From: Salegentibacter sp.
GTDB lineage: Bacteria > Bacteroidota > Bacteroidia > Flavobacteriales > Flavobacteriaceae
Direction of reading: 5' to 3'
NCBI GenBank assembly: GCA_024635815.1
Contig: JAGXIG010000114.1
Span: 1 to 7,097 of the forward strand
DNA length: 7,097 nt
Positions 6,332 to 7,097 of this stretch are shown here, piece after piece. The position numbers were made by a program, and so were the translations under genes. The notes beneath the pieces are model-generated. The model was not told the DNA's origin, ran no database searches, and saw only the letters and a program-made list of their open reading frames with translations. Position 1 is the stretch's first letter, and each line of letters begins with the position of its first letter.

Positions 6332-7060
6332 TTATTTTGAAGCAGTATAAATAGTGGCAACCCCAAATGTTTGTGGTTTGTCTTCTACATCTATAAACCC
6401 CGTTTTCTTTAAAATATTGTTGAAAGCTTCGCCATAAGGAAATGCAGCGGCACTTTTACTTAAATAAGAGTAAGCTTCGCGGTCTTTAGAAAATACCCGC
6501 CCAATGAGGGGCAACATATAGCCGGAGTATAATTTATAACCTTGTTTGAACGGAAATCTGGTAGGGACAGAAGTTTCCAAAACTACAAAAATTCCGCCGG
6601 GTTTTAGAACTCGTTGAATTTCAGATAATCCTTTTTCTAAATTTTCAAAATTACGCACACCAAAGGCAACGGTTATGGCATCAAAAGAGTTATCTTCAAA
6701 AGGTAAAGCCTCAGAGTCTCCCTGAACCATTTCAATTTTATCGGTTAACTGTTTTGCGGCAATTTTCTTACGACCCACCTTCAGCATTCCTTCAGAAAGA
6801 TCCAGGCCAATAATTTTTTCAGCATTAATATCTGCCATTTGTATGGCAAGATCTCCAGTTCCCGTGGCGATGTCTAAAACAGCTTTTGGTTGCTGGGCTT
6901 TAACCAGGGCAATTACCTTTTTTCGCCATTTTACATCGGTTCCCATAGAGATTACCCGATTTAGTCCATCGTAATTGCCAGATATTTTATCAAACATCTG
7001 TTCAACCTGTTTTTTCTTATTAAGACCAGAGTCCTGATAAGGAGTAACCTTTTTACTCAT
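6332..7060 (-). CDS. ubiE: Demethylmenaquinone (ubiquinone/menaquinone) C-methyltransferase UbiE/MenG
   Basis: This class I AdoMet-dependent enzyme adds the ring methyl group in the last step of menaquinone synthesis; flavobacteria respire with menaquinone and lack ubiquinone, so MenG is the functionally apt name. The 242 residues are close to the family length of about 230-250. Visible motifs are YDGLNRVIS at 30-38 (first UbiE signature), AdoMet motif [13 protein letters not shown] at 61-72, the acidic ribose-binding end of strand 2 at IIGLDLS (83-89), GDSEALPF at 114-121, FGVRNFEN at 133-140, and RVLKPGG at 150-156. Within the first signature D42 replaces the histidine common in other phyla and L33 the methionine. 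The ATG at 7060 gives a normal N-terminus. The gene is followed after 4 bases by porT, so the two are almost certainly co-transcribed from the promoter-like box at 7077-7084. Confidence 0.95.
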   Translation of the reverse strand: MSKKVTPYQDSGLNKKKQVEQMFDKISGNYDGLNRVISMGTDVKWRKKVIALVKAQQPKAVLDIATGTGDLAIQMADINAEKIIGLDLSEGMLKVGRKKIAAKQLTDKIEMVQGDSEALPFEDNSFDAITVAFGVRNFENLEKGLSEIQRVLKPGGIFVVLETSVPTRFPFKQGYKLYSGYMLPLIGRVFSKDREAYSYLSKSAAAFPYGEAFNNILKKTGFIDVEDKPQTFGVATIYTASK

Positions 7061-7076
7061 AATAGCAATTTTGGGT

Positions 7077-7084
7077 CAAAGATA
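7077..7084 (-). promoter_or_regulatory. Candidate -7 element of the ubiE-porT operon promoter
   Basis: The minus strand reads TATCTTTG, identical to the box in front of rpsO and an exact match to TAnnTTTG. It lies 16 bases upstream of the ubiE ATG and would give a leader of about 12 bases. The matching -33 region would fall at or beyond the right edge of the window and cannot be examined. Confidence 0.5.
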
Positions 7085-7097
7085 CACGATATGAAAT

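Noticed and set aside
6328..6366. Upstream start for porT, adding 13 residues
   Set aside because: It would overlap the end of ubiE and place residues before a clear signal peptide; the ATG at 6327 right after the ubiE stop is far more natural.
1..7097. A novel multi-gene system, mobile element, CRISPR array or structured RNA gene
   Set aside because: All long frames are explained by conserved flavobacterial genes, intergenic gaps are at most 113 bases, and no repeats, transposase, integrase or tRNA-like sequence is visible.

Overview
This window looks like core chromosome from a marine-type member of the Flavobacteriaceae (Bacteroidota), close to Gramella/Christiangramia, Zunongwangia or Salegentibacter. 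The evidence is the AT-rich base composition, the Bacteroidota-specific proteins TamL and PorT, the near absence of Shine-Dalgarno sites, and several matches to the Bacteroidota -7 promoter element TAnnTTTG. The genus is inferred from remembered protein similarity, not from a search.

Layout from left to right: the 5' end of rpsO (ribosomal protein S15, minus strand, cut by the window edge); its leader with a small perfect hairpin; accD (acetyl-CoA carboxylase carboxyltransferase beta, minus) preceded by a 7-bp tandem repeat; an intrinsic terminator; fbaA (class II fructose-bisphosphate aldolase, minus); tamL (lipoprotein of the TamA/Omp85 family, minus); a 31-bp divergent gap; a SpoU/TrmH-family RNA methyltransferase (plus); a 31-bp convergent gap; then porT (type IX secretion, minus) immediately downstream of ubiE/menG (menaquinone methyltransferase, minus). 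All seven genes appear intact apart from rpsO.

Functionally this is housekeeping plus envelope biogenesis: translation (S15, RNA methyltransferase), fatty-acid precursor supply (AccD), glycolysis/gluconeogenesis (FbaA), respiratory quinone synthesis (UbiE), outer-membrane assembly (TamL) and protein secretion (PorT). The ubiE-porT pair is a clear operon with a 4-base gap. The tamL, fbaA, accD and rpsO genes share a strand, but candidate promoters and one terminator suggest mostly separate transcription units.

I see no mobile element, CRISPR array, tRNA, rRNA, defence system or new multi-gene system. Points worth a second look are an AccD lacking all zinc-ribbon cysteines, a tamL gene with no in-frame ATG start, a hairpin at the predicted 5' end of the rpsO message, a heptamer repeat abutting the accD start, and the very compact tamL/methyltransferase divergent promoter region.
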